Shown here: positions 16,097 to 26,105 of the stretch, piece by piece
How the letters are laid out: the number at the start of each line of letters is the position of its first letter
How positions within the stretch are numbered: the first letter of the stretch is position 1
NCBI RefSeq assembly: GCF_001642835.1
Contig: NZ_LXEI01000001.1
Coordinates: forward strand, 248,001 to 312,000
DNA: 64,000 nt
From: Pseudotamlana agarivorans
Lineage (GTDB): Bacteria > Bacteroidota > Bacteroidia > Flavobacteriales > Flavobacteriaceae
Reading direction: 5' to 3'
The notes under the pieces: model-generated
The model's input: only the letters and a program-made list of their open reading frames with translations
The model's database searches: none
Told to the model about the DNA's origin: nothing
Made by a program: the position numbers and the translations under genes

Positions 16097-18124
16097 ATGA
16101 TGAAAAAAGTAGCTTCTCTGTTTTTTTACATTTTAGGAATTTATAGTCTATCAGCTCAGATAGTTGTAGATTCCATAAGCACAAAGTTGTCTTTACAGAA
16201 CCATAGCAATGTAGAAGCTATTCACAGAAACAAGTCGATTCCCTTTGAAGAAATAACCCAAGTGACCACTTGGAAACCTTACGATTCAAGCTTTATTGCA
16301 ACTAAGAAAATGGCGGTCTGGATTCGTTTTAACCTTGAAAACAAATCGGATAAACCAACCGAAACATACGTATACCTTTTAAACCCTCAAATTGACATCT
16401 ATAAACAAACAAACAACAGTGTCAAACATGCTGTTAATGGGGTATTTATCTCCTTATCATCACGCACTAACAAAAATGAATTTTACTTTACAAAAATTGC
16501 TTTGCAGCCTTTCGAGTCAGCTACTTGTTATATCAAGCTGAGTCACAAATTCATTGAAACAAAGAATAATTACCCATGGCTGTTTTCCAAAACGCAGTAT
16601 TTGCAAACGGTTTACAACATCACCAAAGAACACGCTAAACCTATAGGTTTTATATATTTCTATTTAATATCCCTCTCTTGTATTTTTGTGTTTGTATTAG
16701 TGTTTTGGATCCGACTGCAATCACGACTCTATCTCTACTACTTAGGATATTTACTATTCCAAATCCTTTATGGTTTATTAACCTTACAAAGAACTTCGGC
16801 AGGCCTTGGCAATATATTTTTAAATGCTCCAATACTGTCCTATTTTATTTTTGAACCCGTACAATTTACCTTTATAGGATTCTACATTTTATTTATAAGG
16901 CAATTATTAGATGTTAAAAAACACAACAAGTTATTGGGCAAAGCCATGCGGTATTTGGCCATATTTTGCTTTGTATATTCGGTTTCTAACTTTTTCTTTA
17001 ACTATTACTTTAGAGATGCTTATGTCAGCGAAATTATTTTTTCACTAGTTCGGTTTATCATTTTACCCCTTACTGTGGTCTTTATTTTTTGGATTATTAT
17101 TAAAGTTAAGCATCCACTTTTAAAGTATTTTATAATAGGACAGACCTTCTTCTTTATAGGTGCTGTACTGTCTTTTTATGTCGCCTTTACTGAAATTCAT
17201 TTTATGCCCGGGAATTATTTTAATTTCCCATATTCGTTAAATATCATCTTTCAAGCAGGCTTGCTCATTGAAGTATTTTGCTTCTCGATTGCTATTGGCG
17301 AAAATATTTTTCTCATGCAGCGAGAAAAAGATGAGGCCAATGAAAAACTAATTAGCCAATTACAAGCCCATCGCGTTTTACAAGAAGGGATGCACCGTGA
17401 ACTTGACAAAACAATCAATCAGAAAACCGAAGAATTGGTGCAACTATATTCTAAAATTGAAAAACAAAAGGAGGAACAGTTAAAAAAAGCGTTTACGGAA
17501 CGTATTCGAGAAATGGAGATGTTGGCTTTGCGTTCGCAAATGAATCCGCACTTTATTTTCAACAGTTTAAATGCTTTAAAATACCTCGTTATGACTTCAC
17601 GAAATGACGATGCTGTTACTTATCTCGACAATTTCTCTATTTTGTTAAGAAGTATTTTGCAAAACAGTACTAGGGATGTCATTACTGTTGAAGAAGAGCT
17701 AGAAATTTTAGAGCTTTACTTATCTTTAGAAAAAAGTCGTATTGGCGACAGCTTTGAATATCACATTCAATTGGCATCAAAAGAAGCTTTATCTCAATAC
17801 ACTATACCGCCCCTACTACTACAACCCTTTGTTGAAAATGCCATTTGGCATGGACTAAGCCCGAGCACTAAGGCAGAAAAAAGACTGTTGATTAATTTCG
17901 ATACTCACGAAACCTTAAGAATAACTATTGAAGACAACGGCGTGGGCAGAAAAGCCAGCGGTGAAATAAAAAAAATGCATAAATCTATGGGTACCAATAT
18001 TACGCAAGAACGTATGTCGCTTTATAATCATATAAACGATTCTAAAATGCATTTAAAAATTGAAGACCTTGAAAAAAACGGAGTTGCACAAGGCACGAGA
18101 ATTATAATTACTTACAACTTTTAA
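16097..18124 (+). CDS. 7TM-DISM sensor histidine kinase, LytS-like
   Basis: 675 residues. A signal peptide is followed by a periplasmic beta-rich domain of the 7TMR-DISMED2 type (about 25-175, MAVWIRFNLENKSD). Seven membrane helices span about 180-400. A coiled coil (about 405-475) precedes the His_kinase domain with phosphoacceptor H485 in SQMNPHFIFNSLNALK, then a HATPase domain with PFVENAIWHG and DNGVGRK. It should sense an extracellular, possibly carbohydrate-like, ligand and phosphorylate the regulator encoded 3 bp downstream. The ATG chosen is one codon before a second ATG (ATGATGAAAAAA); either is possible. Confidence 0.9.
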   Translation: MMKKVASLFFYILGIYSLSAQIVVDSISTKLSLQNHSNVEAIHRNKSIPFEEITQVTTWKPYDSSFIATKKMAVWIRFNLENKSDKPTETYVYLLNPQIDIYKQTNNSVKHAVNGVFISLSSRTNKNEFYFTKIALQPFESATCYIKLSHKFIETKNNYPWLFSKTQYLQTVYNITKEHAKPIGFIYFYLISLSCIFVFVLVFWIRLQSRLYLYYLGYLLFQILYGLLTLQRTSAGLGNIFLNAPILSYFIFEPVQFTFIGFYILFIRQLLDVKKHNKLLGKAMRYLAIFCFVYSVSNFFFNYYFRDAYVSEIIFSLVRFIILPLTVVFIFWIIIKVKHPLLKYFIIGQTFFFIGAVLSFYVAFTEIHFMPGNYFNFPYSLNIIFQAGLLIEVFCFSIAIGENIFLMQREKDEANEKLISQLQAHRVLQEGMHRELDKTINQKTEELVQLYSKIEKQKEEQLKKAFTERIREMEMLALRSQMNPHFIFNSLNALKYLVMTSRNDDAVTYLDNFSILLRSILQNSTRDVITVEEELEILELYLSLEKSRIGDSFEYHIQLASKEALSQYTIPPLLLQPFVENAIWHGLSPSTKAEKRLLINFDTHETLRITIEDNGVGRKASGEIKKMHKSMGTNITQERMSLYNHINDSKMHLKIEDLEKNGVAQGTRIIITYNF

Positions 18125-18127
18125 GTC

Positions 18128-18886
18128 ATGGCAAACATCATTATTATTGACGACGAAATGCACTGTGTAAATGTGTTGACTAACCTTATTGAAAAAACGC
18201 ATGCTGATTACACCATAACAGGGGCATTTACCAACCCCATTTTAGGACTTGACTATATATTGAACAATCCGCCAGACTTATTGTTTTTAGATATCGAAAT
18301 GCCCAATTTAAATGGCTTTGCCCTATTAGACAAACTCTTACCAATCGATTTCGATATCATTTTCACTACGGCTTACGACAGGTATGCTATTCGAGCCTTT
18401 CAATACAGCGCCATAAACTATCTTTTAAAACCCATTACAGAACAAAACATGGTTAAAGCCCTATCTAGCTGGGAAAAACGACGAAAAAAAACAAGTCATG
18501 AGCAATGGCAAATACTACAAAAAAATTTAGGAGAAAGTACTTTAGAGCACTCTAAAATCGCTTTACCTACGGGCGTAGGGTATCATATTGTAGAAATTAA
18601 AGACATCCTGAGATGCCAATCTGACAACAATTACACCAACTTCTATTTTAAGGATGAAAACAAAATATTAATTAGCAGAACTTTAAAAGAAATTGATGAT
18701 ATATTAAGTGAACATGGTTTTTTAAGAGTACATCAATCCCATTTAATTAATCCGCAATGCGTAAAAGGAATTTTAAAACAAGATGGAGGTAGTTTAGTTA
18801 TGAATGATGGCACCGAAATTCCTGTTTCAAGGCAAAAACGCACCCAGATTAACGACATATTAAAATCCATGTTAAGATTTAAATAA
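18128..18886 (+). CDS. LytTR-family response regulator
   Basis: 252 residues. The receiver domain (1-120) has D8, D9, phosphoacceptor D55 in LLFLDIEMPN, and the conserved T/K positions (TAYDRYAIRAF, YLLKPI). The LytTR DNA-binding domain (about 145-250) has the DILRCQSDNNYTNFYF and FLRVHQSHLINP motifs. It starts 3 bp after the kinase stop, so the two form one operon and a cognate pair. LytTR proteins bind paired direct repeats; candidates are listed upstream of the kinase gene. Likely targets are the flanking paralogous small proteins and perhaps the T9SS propeller gene (inference). Confidence 0.93.
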   Translation: MANIIIIDDEMHCVNVLTNLIEKTHADYTITGAFTNPILGLDYILNNPPDLLFLDIEMPNLNGFALLDKLLPIDFDIIFTTAYDRYAIRAFQYSAINYLLKPITEQNMVKALSSWEKRRKKTSHEQWQILQKNLGESTLEHSKIALPTGVGYHIVEIKDILRCQSDNNYTNFYFKDENKILISRTLKEIDDILSEHGFLRVHQSHLINPQCVKGILKQDGGSLVMNDGTEIPVSRQKRTQINDILKSMLRFK

Positions 18887-18930
18887 CTAGTTACAAATTA
18901 CAGCCTAAATAAAACAACTTCAACCAAAGT

Positions 18931-19290
18931 TTAACCTGTTCTAAGAGCAGGTTGTTCTACTTCTAAATCATCGGTAATAGCTCTTGGGATACAGTCGTAT
19001 TTATCCAGCAAAGCATCATAATATACCTCTGTCGCTTTTTTATATTTAGAACAATTCTCTACAGTTGGATTATTTCTGAATTCACTCCCTGCAGCATTAA
19101 AATAGGACAAGGCCTTTTCCAAGCGATCAGACCAAATGAAATCATTTAAAGGTTCGGAAACCGGAAGATTTTTAGCAATATTCGACTTTTTACTATTAGA
19201 AAAAATAGTAAAATAAGTAAGTGATGCTGTTTTAAGCTTAAAGGAATTGATATGGTTTTCTATATGTTTAAAATTTTTCATCTGCTTCAT
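18931..19290 (-). CDS. Small Cys-containing protein, paralogue B
   Basis: 119 residues, related to the lipoprotein at 15418-15825 through NNPTV, YK, YYDAL and YDCIP in the same order and spacing. The start regions are also alike at DNA level (both begin with ATGAA and a second ATG followed by AAAAATTT). Unlike paralogue A it has no lipobox and only a weak hydrophobic stretch, and its C-terminus after YDCIP is shorter and different (ending ALRTG). It may be a decayed or cytoplasmic copy. It converges with the response regulator across a 44-bp gap. Function unknown. Confidence 0.55.
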   Translation of the reverse strand: MKQMKNFKHIENHINSFKLKTASLTYFTIFSNSKKSNIAKNLPVSEPLNDFIWSDRLEKALSYFNAAGSEFRNNPTVENCSKYKKATEVYYDALLDKYDCIPRAITDDLEVEQPALRTG

Positions 19291-19408
19291 TTTTTACATT
19301 AATATTCCGACATAAAGGACTAACACCCCAGGAAAGCATTAGTTGTGATTAAGTTGATGTCAATCTCAACAGATATAAAAGTATAAAGTAGTTAAAGAAA
19401 AGGATATC

Positions 19409-19418
19409 ACATATGTAA
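19409..19418 (-). promoter_or_regulatory. ACATATGTAA element shared with lipoprotein A upstream region
   Basis: ACATATGTAA stands 119 bp upstream of the ATG of paralogue B and, identically, 126 bp upstream of paralogue A (15951-15960), in the same orientation. A shared 10-mer in two AT-rich spacers could be chance; the similar position is what makes it worth noting. Confidence 0.25.
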
Positions 19419-19510
19419 CAATATATAGAACTATTGTTACATGGCTACAAACGGCAGTAAAACAAAGGGGTTATGACTCTTATGAATTAAAATAACAGTT
19501 AAAGGAGTCC

Positions 19511-20434
19511 CTATTCAAAAGACCTTAAATCATCTATTTTCTCAAAATAGTTGATCATAGTTTTAACAGCATTGATATAAAATTGAGGTTGAATTTTCTC
19601 AAAAGTATCTGTGGGTTCATGGTAATCTTCATGATCGTCGACTCCAAAATACAGAAAAGGAATATTTTCCAAAAAGAAACGCATATGATCTGAAGCATAG
19701 GTCCAATCCTCTCGGCCATCATGACCGTCATGACCTGCTTCCAAAATGATACCACAGGCAGGATTAGACTTTTTATAAATCGATTTTAAACGAGCATTGT
19801 GTGAAGTGCCAACCACAAATAAGGTATTGGTTTCGCTTCGACTTACCATATCCAGGTTTAAATTAAGGACTATTTTGGTGGCCTGAGCCACAGCACTTTT
19901 CATAAAGTATTTAGAACCCTGCAAATTTAATTCTTCGGCATCAAAAGCAGCAAAAATTACAGAATGTTTAGGCGGATGTTTTTTGAAGTATTCGGCAAAA
20001 CTAAAAAGCGCACATACACCAGACGCATTATCATCGGCACCATTATAGATTTCTCCGTTTTTAATTCCTTCGTGATCGTAATGCGCACTAATAACAACAT
20101 AGGAATCTGGAAAATGGGTTCCTTTAATTTCACCCAGAATATTTGTGGCGTTATAACTGACCTTTCCTTCGGTAAAACTAAATTTTTGTTCGTAATTTTT
20201 AGTGAAAGGCAAAACGCCTAAAGCATGAAATTGATTAATAATAAACTGCTTTGCCTTTATAGCTCCAGCCGCTCCTGTTCGTCGCCCTTCAAAAGCATCA
20301 GAAGACAATGATTTTAAATGCTTGAGTAAGGTAGTCTCAGAAAAATAATTAGACTCACAAGGTGATGTTTGAGCATGTAGGTTTACAAATAAGCATAAAC
20401 CGGTAAAGTATGTGATTACATAGGCTCTAAACAT
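19511..20434 (-). CDS. M28-family secreted zinc peptidase
   Basis: 307 residues with a signal peptide (cleavage near LHAQ, residue 22). The co-catalytic zinc motifs of family M28 are all present: SAHYDHEG (first His), NGADDNASG (bridging Asp), AEELNLQGS (catalytic and ligand Glu), NLDMVSR (Asp) and DYHEPTD (last His). These enzymes act as aminopeptidases or glutaminyl cyclases in the periplasm or outside the cell; the sequence alone does not decide between them. The gene stands alone behind the sdh operon and its terminator. No lipobox is seen. Confidence 0.88.
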   Translation of the reverse strand: MFRAYVITYFTGLCLFVNLHAQTSPCESNYFSETTLLKHLKSLSSDAFEGRRTGAAGAIKAKQFIINQFHALGVLPFTKNYEQKFSFTEGKVSYNATNILGEIKGTHFPDSYVVISAHYDHEGIKNGEIYNGADDNASGVCALFSFAEYFKKHPPKHSVIFAAFDAEELNLQGSKYFMKSAVAQATKIVLNLNLDMVSRSETNTLFVVGTSHNARLKSIYKKSNPACGIILEAGHDGHDGREDWTYASDHMRFFLENIPFLYFGVDDHEDYHEPTDTFEKIQPQFYINAVKTMINYFEKIDDLRSFE

Positions 20435-20463
20435 GGTGAATTTTATAGACTTTGGGAATTATT

Positions 20464-20499
20464 TACAAAAAAGCCCATATCTAAAAACGATATGGGCTC
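20464..20499 (-). terminator. Terminator of the sdh operon
   Basis: AGCCCATATC (20472-20481) and GATATGGGCT (20489-20498) form a perfect 10-bp stem with a 7-base loop; on the minus strand the stem is followed by TTTTTT. It lies just after sdhB. Confidence 0.92.
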
Positions 20500-20520
20500 C
20501 ATTTTATTATTGAATGCGTC

Positions 20521-21270
20521 TTATTTAAGCGCTGCTTTCATAAGTTCTCTATTCATTCTTGCGATATTGTCTAATGAAATTCCTTTAGGACATTCCACCT
20601 CACAAGCTCCAGTGTTGGTACAGTTACCAAAACCTTCAAGATCCATTTGTGCTACCATGTTTTTAACACGTTCGGCAGCTTCAACCTGACCTTGTGGTAA
20701 TAATGCATATTGTGATACTTTAGCACCTACGAATAACATCGCAGATGAGTTTTTACAAGTCGCCACACAAGCCCCACAACCAATGCAAGTTGCAGCATCC
20801 ATAGCTTCATCGGCAGCGATTTTAGATATCGGTAATGAGTTAGCATCTTGCGTATTACCCGAAGTATTTACAGAAATATACCCTCCAGCGTGTTGAATAC
20901 GCTCAAAAGCCATTCTATCAACAATTAAATCTTTAATTACAGGGAAAGCTGCTGCTCTCCAAGGCTCGATAGTAATGGTATCACCATCTTTAAACATTCT
21001 CATGTGTAACTGGCAAGTAGTAACTCCTCTATCAGGACCGTGTGCTTCACCGTTAATATATAAAGAACACATACCGCATATTCCTTCACGACAATCATGA
21101 TCGAAAGCTACTGGCTCTTCACCAGAGTTTACCAATTGTTCGTTTAAAACATCCATCATTTCAAGGAAAGACATATGTTCTGAAATATCAGATACTTTAT
21201 AATCGACCATTTGACCCTTTGCATTTGAGTCTTTTTGTCTCCAAATTCTAAGTGTTAAATTCATATTCAT
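20521..21270 (-). CDS. sdhB: Succinate dehydrogenase/fumarate reductase iron-sulfur subunit
   Basis: 249 residues. The plant-type ferredoxin domain carries C60, C65, C68 and C86 for the 2Fe-2S cluster. The helical domain has CIGCGAC (C162, C165, C168) with C172, and a second group C217, C223 and C227, for the 4Fe-4S and 3Fe-4S clusters. It passes electrons from the flavin of SdhA to the haem membrane anchor SdhC and menaquinone. It is last in the sdhC-sdhA-sdhB operon, 10 bp after sdhA, with a strong terminator behind it. Start may be M1 or M3. Confidence 0.97.
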   Translation of the reverse strand: MNMNLTLRIWRQKDSNAKGQMVDYKVSDISEHMSFLEMMDVLNEQLVNSGEEPVAFDHDCREGICGMCSLYINGEAHGPDRGVTTCQLHMRMFKDGDTITIEPWRAAAFPVIKDLIVDRMAFERIQHAGGYISVNTSGNTQDANSLPISKIAADEAMDAATCIGCGACVATCKNSSAMLFVGAKVSQYALLPQGQVEAAERVKNMVAQMDLEGFGNCTNTGACEVECPKGISLDNIARMNRELMKAALK

Positions 21271-21280
21271 AATGTCAATC

Positions 21281-23293
21281 TTATTTGTATGAACGTTGTT
21301 TCAGTTCAATGTCTTTAAATTCTAATTCTTCTTTGTGTAATACCGCATCTGCAGGCTCTCCTTTATACTCCCAAGCAGCAACGTATGCATAATTTACATC
21401 GTCACGTTTTGCTTCTCCTTCTTGCTCGCCATCAAGCTCAACAGACTCTTCTCTAAAGTGACCACCACAAGATTCAGCTCTGTTTAAAGCATCTTTAGCA
21501 AATAACTCTCCTAATTCAAGGAAATCTGCTACACGTCCAGCTTTTTCTAATTCAGGATTTAACTCATTCGCATTTCCTGGAACTTTAACTTCTTTCCAGA
21601 ATTCTTCACGAATGGCTTTAATTTCGGCCATAGCTTCAGTTAAGCCTTGAGCATTTCTAGACATTCCTACTTTATCCCACATTACTTTTCCAAGTTTTTT
21701 GTGGAAGTAATCTACAGATTTTGTTCCCTTGTTGTTTATGAAGAAATCGATACGATCTTTCACTTCTTTCTCAACAGCATCAAATTCTGGTGTATTAGTT
21801 GGGATTTTTCCTGTTCTAATATCATGAGATAAATAATCACCAATTGTATAAGGTAATACGAAATAACCATCGGCTAAACCTTGCATTAAAGCCGAAGCTC
21901 CAAGTCTGTTTGCACCGTGATCGGAGAAGTTAGCTTCACCAATACAGTATAAACCTTCAACCGTTGTCATTAAGTTATAATCAACCCAAACACCACCCAT
22001 GGTGTAGTGTGTTGCAGGATAAATCATCATCGGCGTTTTGTATGGATTTTGATCGACGATCTTCTCATACATTTGGAATAAGTTTCCGTATTTAGCCTCT
22101 ACAATCGCTTGTCCTAATTCGTAGATTTTCTCTGCAGAAGGATTTGCGATGTTATGAATTTTTGCTTGCTCTTTACCGTAACGCTCAATTGCTGAAGCGA
22201 AATCTAAGTAAACCGCTTCACCAGTAGCATTAACACCAAATCCAGCATCACAACGCTCTTTAGCGGCTCTCGATGCTACATCACGAGGTACTAAGTTACC
22301 AAAGGCAGGGTAACGTCTTTCTAAGTAATAATCACGATCTGCTTCAGCAATTTCAGTAGGTTTTAATTTCCCTTGCTGAATCGCTTTAGCGTCTTCGATT
22401 TTTGCAGGTACCCAAATACGACCATCATTACGTAAAGACTCCGACATCAAGGTTAATTTAGACTGGTAGTCTCCCGAACGTGGAATACAAGTTGGGTGAA
22501 TTTGTGTATAACAAGGGTTTGCGAAATACGCCCCTTTTTTATGAATTTTCCATGCTGCAGTAGCATTAGAACCCATCGCATTTGTTGAAAGGAAATAAAC
22601 GTTTCCGTAACCGCCTGTTGCAATAACAACAGCATGTGCTGAGTGACGCTCAATTTCACCAGTAATTAAATTACGAGCGATAATTCCTCTAGCTTTTCCG
22701 TCAATTTTAACAACGTCAAGCATTTCATGACGGTTAAACATTTCAATTTTACCACGAGCAATTTGTCTGTTCATCGCAGAGTAAGCTCCTAGTAATAATT
22801 GTTGTCCAGTTTGTCCTTTTGCATAGAATGTTCTTGATACAAGAACCCCACCAAATGAACGGTTATCTAATAATCCACCATAATCACGTGCAAAAGGAAC
22901 CCCTTGAGCAACACATTGGTCGATAATATTTCCTGAAACCTCAGCCAAACGGTAAACGTTAGCCTCACGAGATCGGTAATCGCCTCCTTTTACAGTATCG
23001 TAAAACAATCTGTAATTAGAATCGCCATCACCTTGGTAGTTTTTTGCTGCATTGATCCCCCCTTGTGCTGCAATAGAGTGCGCACGACGTGGAGAATCTT
23101 GGTAAGCAAATGCTTTTACATTATATCCTAATTCGGCTAATGTTGCAGATGCCGAACCTCCTGCTAAACCTGTTCCAACAACAATAATATCAATATTACG
23201 CTTGTTTGCAGGGTTTACTAAATTAATATGATTTTTATAATCTGTCCATTTATCTTTAAGTGGACCTTTTGGTATTTTTGAATCTAAAGCCAT
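21281..23293 (-). CDS. sdhA: Succinate dehydrogenase/fumarate reductase flavoprotein subunit
   Basis: 670 residues. The FAD-binding [10 protein letters not shown] motif lies at 40-49, and the His that binds FAD covalently should be H72 in [14 protein letters not shown]. Substrate-site motifs HYTMGG and [18 protein letters not shown] follow. The protein is longer than E. coli SdhA and matches the type found in Bacteroidota and epsilonproteobacteria, which pairs with a single diheme anchor and works with menaquinone. It oxidises succinate to fumarate in the citric acid cycle, or the reverse. It sits 11 bp after sdhC in the operon. Confidence 0.97.
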   Translation of the reverse strand: MALDSKIPKGPLKDKWTDYKNHINLVNPANKRNIDIIVVGTGLAGGSASATLAELGYNVKAFAYQDSPRRAHSIAAQGGINAAKNYQGDGDSNYRLFYDTVKGGDYRSREANVYRLAEVSGNIIDQCVAQGVPFARDYGGLLDNRSFGGVLVSRTFYAKGQTGQQLLLGAYSAMNRQIARGKIEMFNRHEMLDVVKIDGKARGIIARNLITGEIERHSAHAVVIATGGYGNVYFLSTNAMGSNATAAWKIHKKGAYFANPCYTQIHPTCIPRSGDYQSKLTLMSESLRNDGRIWVPAKIEDAKAIQQGKLKPTEIAEADRDYYLERRYPAFGNLVPRDVASRAAKERCDAGFGVNATGEAVYLDFASAIERYGKEQAKIHNIANPSAEKIYELGQAIVEAKYGNLFQMYEKIVDQNPYKTPMMIYPATHYTMGGVWVDYNLMTTVEGLYCIGEANFSDHGANRLGASALMQGLADGYFVLPYTIGDYLSHDIRTGKIPTNTPEFDAVEKEVKDRIDFFINNKGTKSVDYFHKKLGKVMWDKVGMSRNAQGLTEAMAEIKAIREEFWKEVKVPGNANELNPELEKAGRVADFLELGELFAKDALNRAESCGGHFREESVELDGEQEGEAKRDDVNYAYVAAWEYKGEPADAVLHKEELEFKDIELKQRSYK

Positions 23294-23304
23294 TCTATTG
23301 AAGA

Positions 23305-23985
23305 TTAATGGTTAAAAAAATGATGGTAAAGTGCAATAAAAATAAACCCTAAAGGAATAATTATTGAATATGCTTTACCTATAGTTTGTAAGGTCTTTTT
23401 TCTTCCTGCTGTACCTCCCATTGATTGGAAAGCCGAAGTAAACCCGTGTAATAAGTGCAATGCTAAAAACACAAAAGCAACAACATAAGCACCAACACGA
23501 ATTGGGTTTGCGAATTTATGAACTAATTCTTCATAATAGCGATACCCTTCTACACCCGCCATCGTACCAGACCAATCGCCTTTAACGAACTTCGTGTTAA
23601 TTTCAGGAAACCAAAAATCAATAAAGTGTAAGATGATGAAAGCTAAAATAGCAACCCCACTCCAAATCATGTTTCTGCTTACCCAAGTAGAGTTTGCAGC
23701 ACCATTATTTTTAGCGTAAGCTACACCATTTGCTTTTTTGTTTTTTAATTCTAATATGAATCCCATTACAAAATGAAAAATCACACCAAAAAGTAAAACA
23801 GGCTGTAAAGCAAATTGTATTAATGGGTTTGTCCCCATAAAGTGAGACACTTCATTAAAAAGCTCAGGACTGAAAACCGATAAAATATTAATAGCAAAAT
23901 GCTGAAGTAAGAAAAACATGAGGAAGAATGCAGAAAGCGCCATGGCTACCTTTCTTCCTATCGAAGATTTAAAAAATCCGCTCAT
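23305..23985 (-). CDS. sdhC: Succinate dehydrogenase cytochrome b subunit
   Basis: 226 residues with five hydrophobic segments, as in the single-subunit diheme anchors (b558 type). Candidate haem histidines occur in [29 protein letters not shown] and [13 protein letters not shown]. The anchor binds two b haems and exchanges electrons with menaquinone across the inner membrane. It is first in the operon; a good promoter lies upstream (24012-24042). The ATG start gives [20 protein letters not shown], typical of the family. Confidence 0.94.
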   Translation of the reverse strand: MSGFFKSSIGRKVAMALSAFFLMFFLLQHFAINILSVFSPELFNEVSHFMGTNPLIQFALQPVLLFGVIFHFVMGFILELKNKKANGVAYAKNNGAANSTWVSRNMIWSGVAILAFIILHFIDFWFPEINTKFVKGDWSGTMAGVEGYRYYEELVHKFANPIRVGAYVVAFVFLALHLLHGFTSAFQSMGGTAGRKKTLQTIGKAYSIIIPLGFIFIALYHHFFNH

Positions 23986-24011
23986 TAGTTAAGTTATTTT
24001 TAAGATTCTAG

Positions 24012-24042
24012 CAAAGGTAGTTCAGAACCGAAATATAGGCAA
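24012..24042 (-). promoter_or_regulatory. Bacteroidota-type promoter of sdhCAB
   Basis: On the minus strand TTG (24042-24040) is followed after 20 bp by TACCTTTG (24019-24012), a perfect match to TTG-N17-23-TAnnTTTG. The start of transcription would be about 20 bp before the sdhC ATG. Confidence 0.8.
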
Positions 24043-24124
24043 ATAACATTTGTCATGTTTTTGTTATTTAGAATCATTATAATTAACTAAGTATTTATAC
24101 TTACAAAATACGTAGTTTTCCTAC

Positions 24125-25993
24125 CTACTCCACTACGATTTTTTTAGTTAGCTCCCCTTCCTTACCAGAAACCTTAACGAAATACACACCTCTTGAGATG
24201 GCAGAAAGATCGATAGCTTCTTGATTAGAAGGTGTAAAAGCCGCTTTTTCAAAAACGGTTCTACCGCTTAAATCGTAAATTAATAAACTTTCTACTCTAC
24301 TATTATCTCCGCCCTGCATATAAAGTATCCCGTCGGTAGGGTTAGGAAAAAACTTTAAGGCCACATTATTAATATTATTTGAGCTAACTCCAAGAAGGCA
24401 ATTGGACTGACTTACACCAATCATAGCAGTTCGACCTCCAAAACAAGATGAAAAAGGAAGACTTGCTTCACTTTCTGCTTGAATAGCATTTGCCGCCATG
24501 CGGTTTTCATTTGATAGATCTCGTATTTGTTCTCCAAGTGATGTTCTGTAATGCATCACATCATTAAACTCTTTAATAACATGCCCTAATTGATGTGCAT
24601 GGCCAATTTCATGCAAAGCTACACTTTGAAAATCGACTGAAAAACCTGGTAACCCACTTCCAAAAAACCAATTGGTCTCATTATCAAAGACCATATCTAT
24701 GGCCGTCGGAAACACCTCTGAATCATTCAACATGTCGCTCTGACTAAGACAAAGTGTAAAAGAATAGGACGTATTACCTAAGGTGCCATCAGGTAATTCA
24801 TTACCATTGTCGAAACGAATAATATTCACTCCATCGGTGATATCAGATTCATCTACTGAAGACACGCCGCCAATACTAAAATTAACACCAGTTTCACAAC
24901 GCCAAGTCTCTAAAGCCGTAAGGAAATCATCTTTCGCTCCAGGATGCTCATTATCCGCATTAAAACTAGTTTCTAAATCAAATTCATAGCCACCACTACC
25001 ATCGTTATTTACCAATCGTGTAGGAAACGCATAATTTTTTAATCCACTACCAGCATCAATATTAAAAACAATATTTAACAAAGCATAGGTTATTGTTAAA
25101 TCGGTTGCCGACTCAATCACATTGGCATTCGCATCGGTAACACGAATACTTCCAGTTCCCGCTTTAGCAGGTACCTCAACAACAATAGAGGTTGGTGACC
25201 AGCTCACAATTTGTGTATCTAGAGCATCGGTAAAGACTGCATTTCCCATATTATCTTCACCACCGGTATCGGCATCTCTAAAACTCACTTTTCCTCGAGC
25301 GCTCCCAAAATTACCGGTAGCGCCACTTGCAAGGGAAACGGTAATAGTAGAACGCGTGCCGGCTGTAGTACTTGTTGGAGAAAATGTTATTCCTGTTGGA
25401 ACCACTTCCTGCTTAGATTGGACTAATTTTGAAGTTTCATCCGTAATATTAAATGGTTTTACCTCGATATAATTCATTTGAGTATAATTAGAAAGGGTTT
25501 TATAAAACCCTTTAACGATACCAGATTTAGCCGTAAAAACATTTGCAACTACATCTTTATACAAATTGTATTTATAAAATCCTTGTACGCCACTGTATAC
25601 TTTATAAAGATCGACATTATCCACACCAACATAACCACTTTCTATAAGTGTAAATACACCCAAATCTTTGGGTTCTAGCTGCAAGCTATGGGTAACCAAC
25701 TGACAATCGTAGCCCACAGTTCCTCCTCTAGTAATCACTTCGACCGTGGATACAGCTAACCCTTTAAAAACCTTATAAACTTCAATCGTATTTTTTGTGT
25801 AAATATGATCATCATCACCCCAAAATGATGTCTTTGAAATCACTTTGCCTTCAACAATCAAATCTGACTGTTTAACTTGTTGCTCTAAGGCAACCTCTTT
25901 GAAATAAACTTGAGAAAAAACGAATGGACCTGTAAGAAAAATCAAGAACCAAACAAAGTTTATTGTTACGAAAGTATTTTTTTTAATCCCCAT
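24125..25993 (-). CDS. T9SS-exported matrixin-like metalloprotease
   Basis: 622 residues from the ATG at 25993, chosen over the one eight codons upstream because it gives a normal signal peptide (MGIKKNTF..., cleavage after FVFSQ). Residues about 190-300 look like an IPT/TIG beta domain (ITFSPTSTTAGTRSTITVS). The catalytic region has HEIGHAHQLGH, followed by DVMHY, which resembles a metzincin zinc site and Met-turn, with Gln where the usual Gly stands. The C-terminus is a T9SS sorting domain (FFPNPTDGILYMQG ... SRGVYFVKVSGKEG). It should be a secreted zinc protease of unknown substrate. It is monocistronic and divergent from the aminopeptidase P gene. Confidence 0.85.
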   Translation of the reverse strand: MGIKKNTFVTINFVWFLIFLTGPFVFSQVYFKEVALEQQVKQSDLIVEGKVISKTSFWGDDDHIYTKNTIEVYKVFKGLAVSTVEVITRGGTVGYDCQLVTHSLQLEPKDLGVFTLIESGYVGVDNVDLYKVYSGVQGFYKYNLYKDVVANVFTAKSGIVKGFYKTLSNYTQMNYIEVKPFNITDETSKLVQSKQEVVPTGITFSPTSTTAGTRSTITVSLASGATGNFGSARGKVSFRDADTGGEDNMGNAVFTDALDTQIVSWSPTSIVVEVPAKAGTGSIRVTDANANVIESATDLTITYALLNIVFNIDAGSGLKNYAFPTRLVNNDGSGGYEFDLETSFNADNEHPGAKDDFLTALETWRCETGVNFSIGGVSSVDESDITDGVNIIRFDNGNELPDGTLGNTSYSFTLCLSQSDMLNDSEVFPTAIDMVFDNETNWFFGSGLPGFSVDFQSVALHEIGHAHQLGHVIKEFNDVMHYRTSLGEQIRDLSNENRMAANAIQAESEASLPFSSCFGGRTAMIGVSQSNCLLGVSSNNINNVALKFFPNPTDGILYMQGGDNSRVESLLIYDLSGRTVFEKAAFTPSNQEAIDLSAISRGVYFVKVSGKEGELTKKIVVE

Positions 25994-26105
25994 AATACTA
26001 TGTATATAATTAAACACGAATGTGTTATACTCAAAAATACTAAATAATAATGTATAATTTATTTAGAATCATTACTTTTATCCTCCTTTTAAATTTCCTA
26101 TAAAA

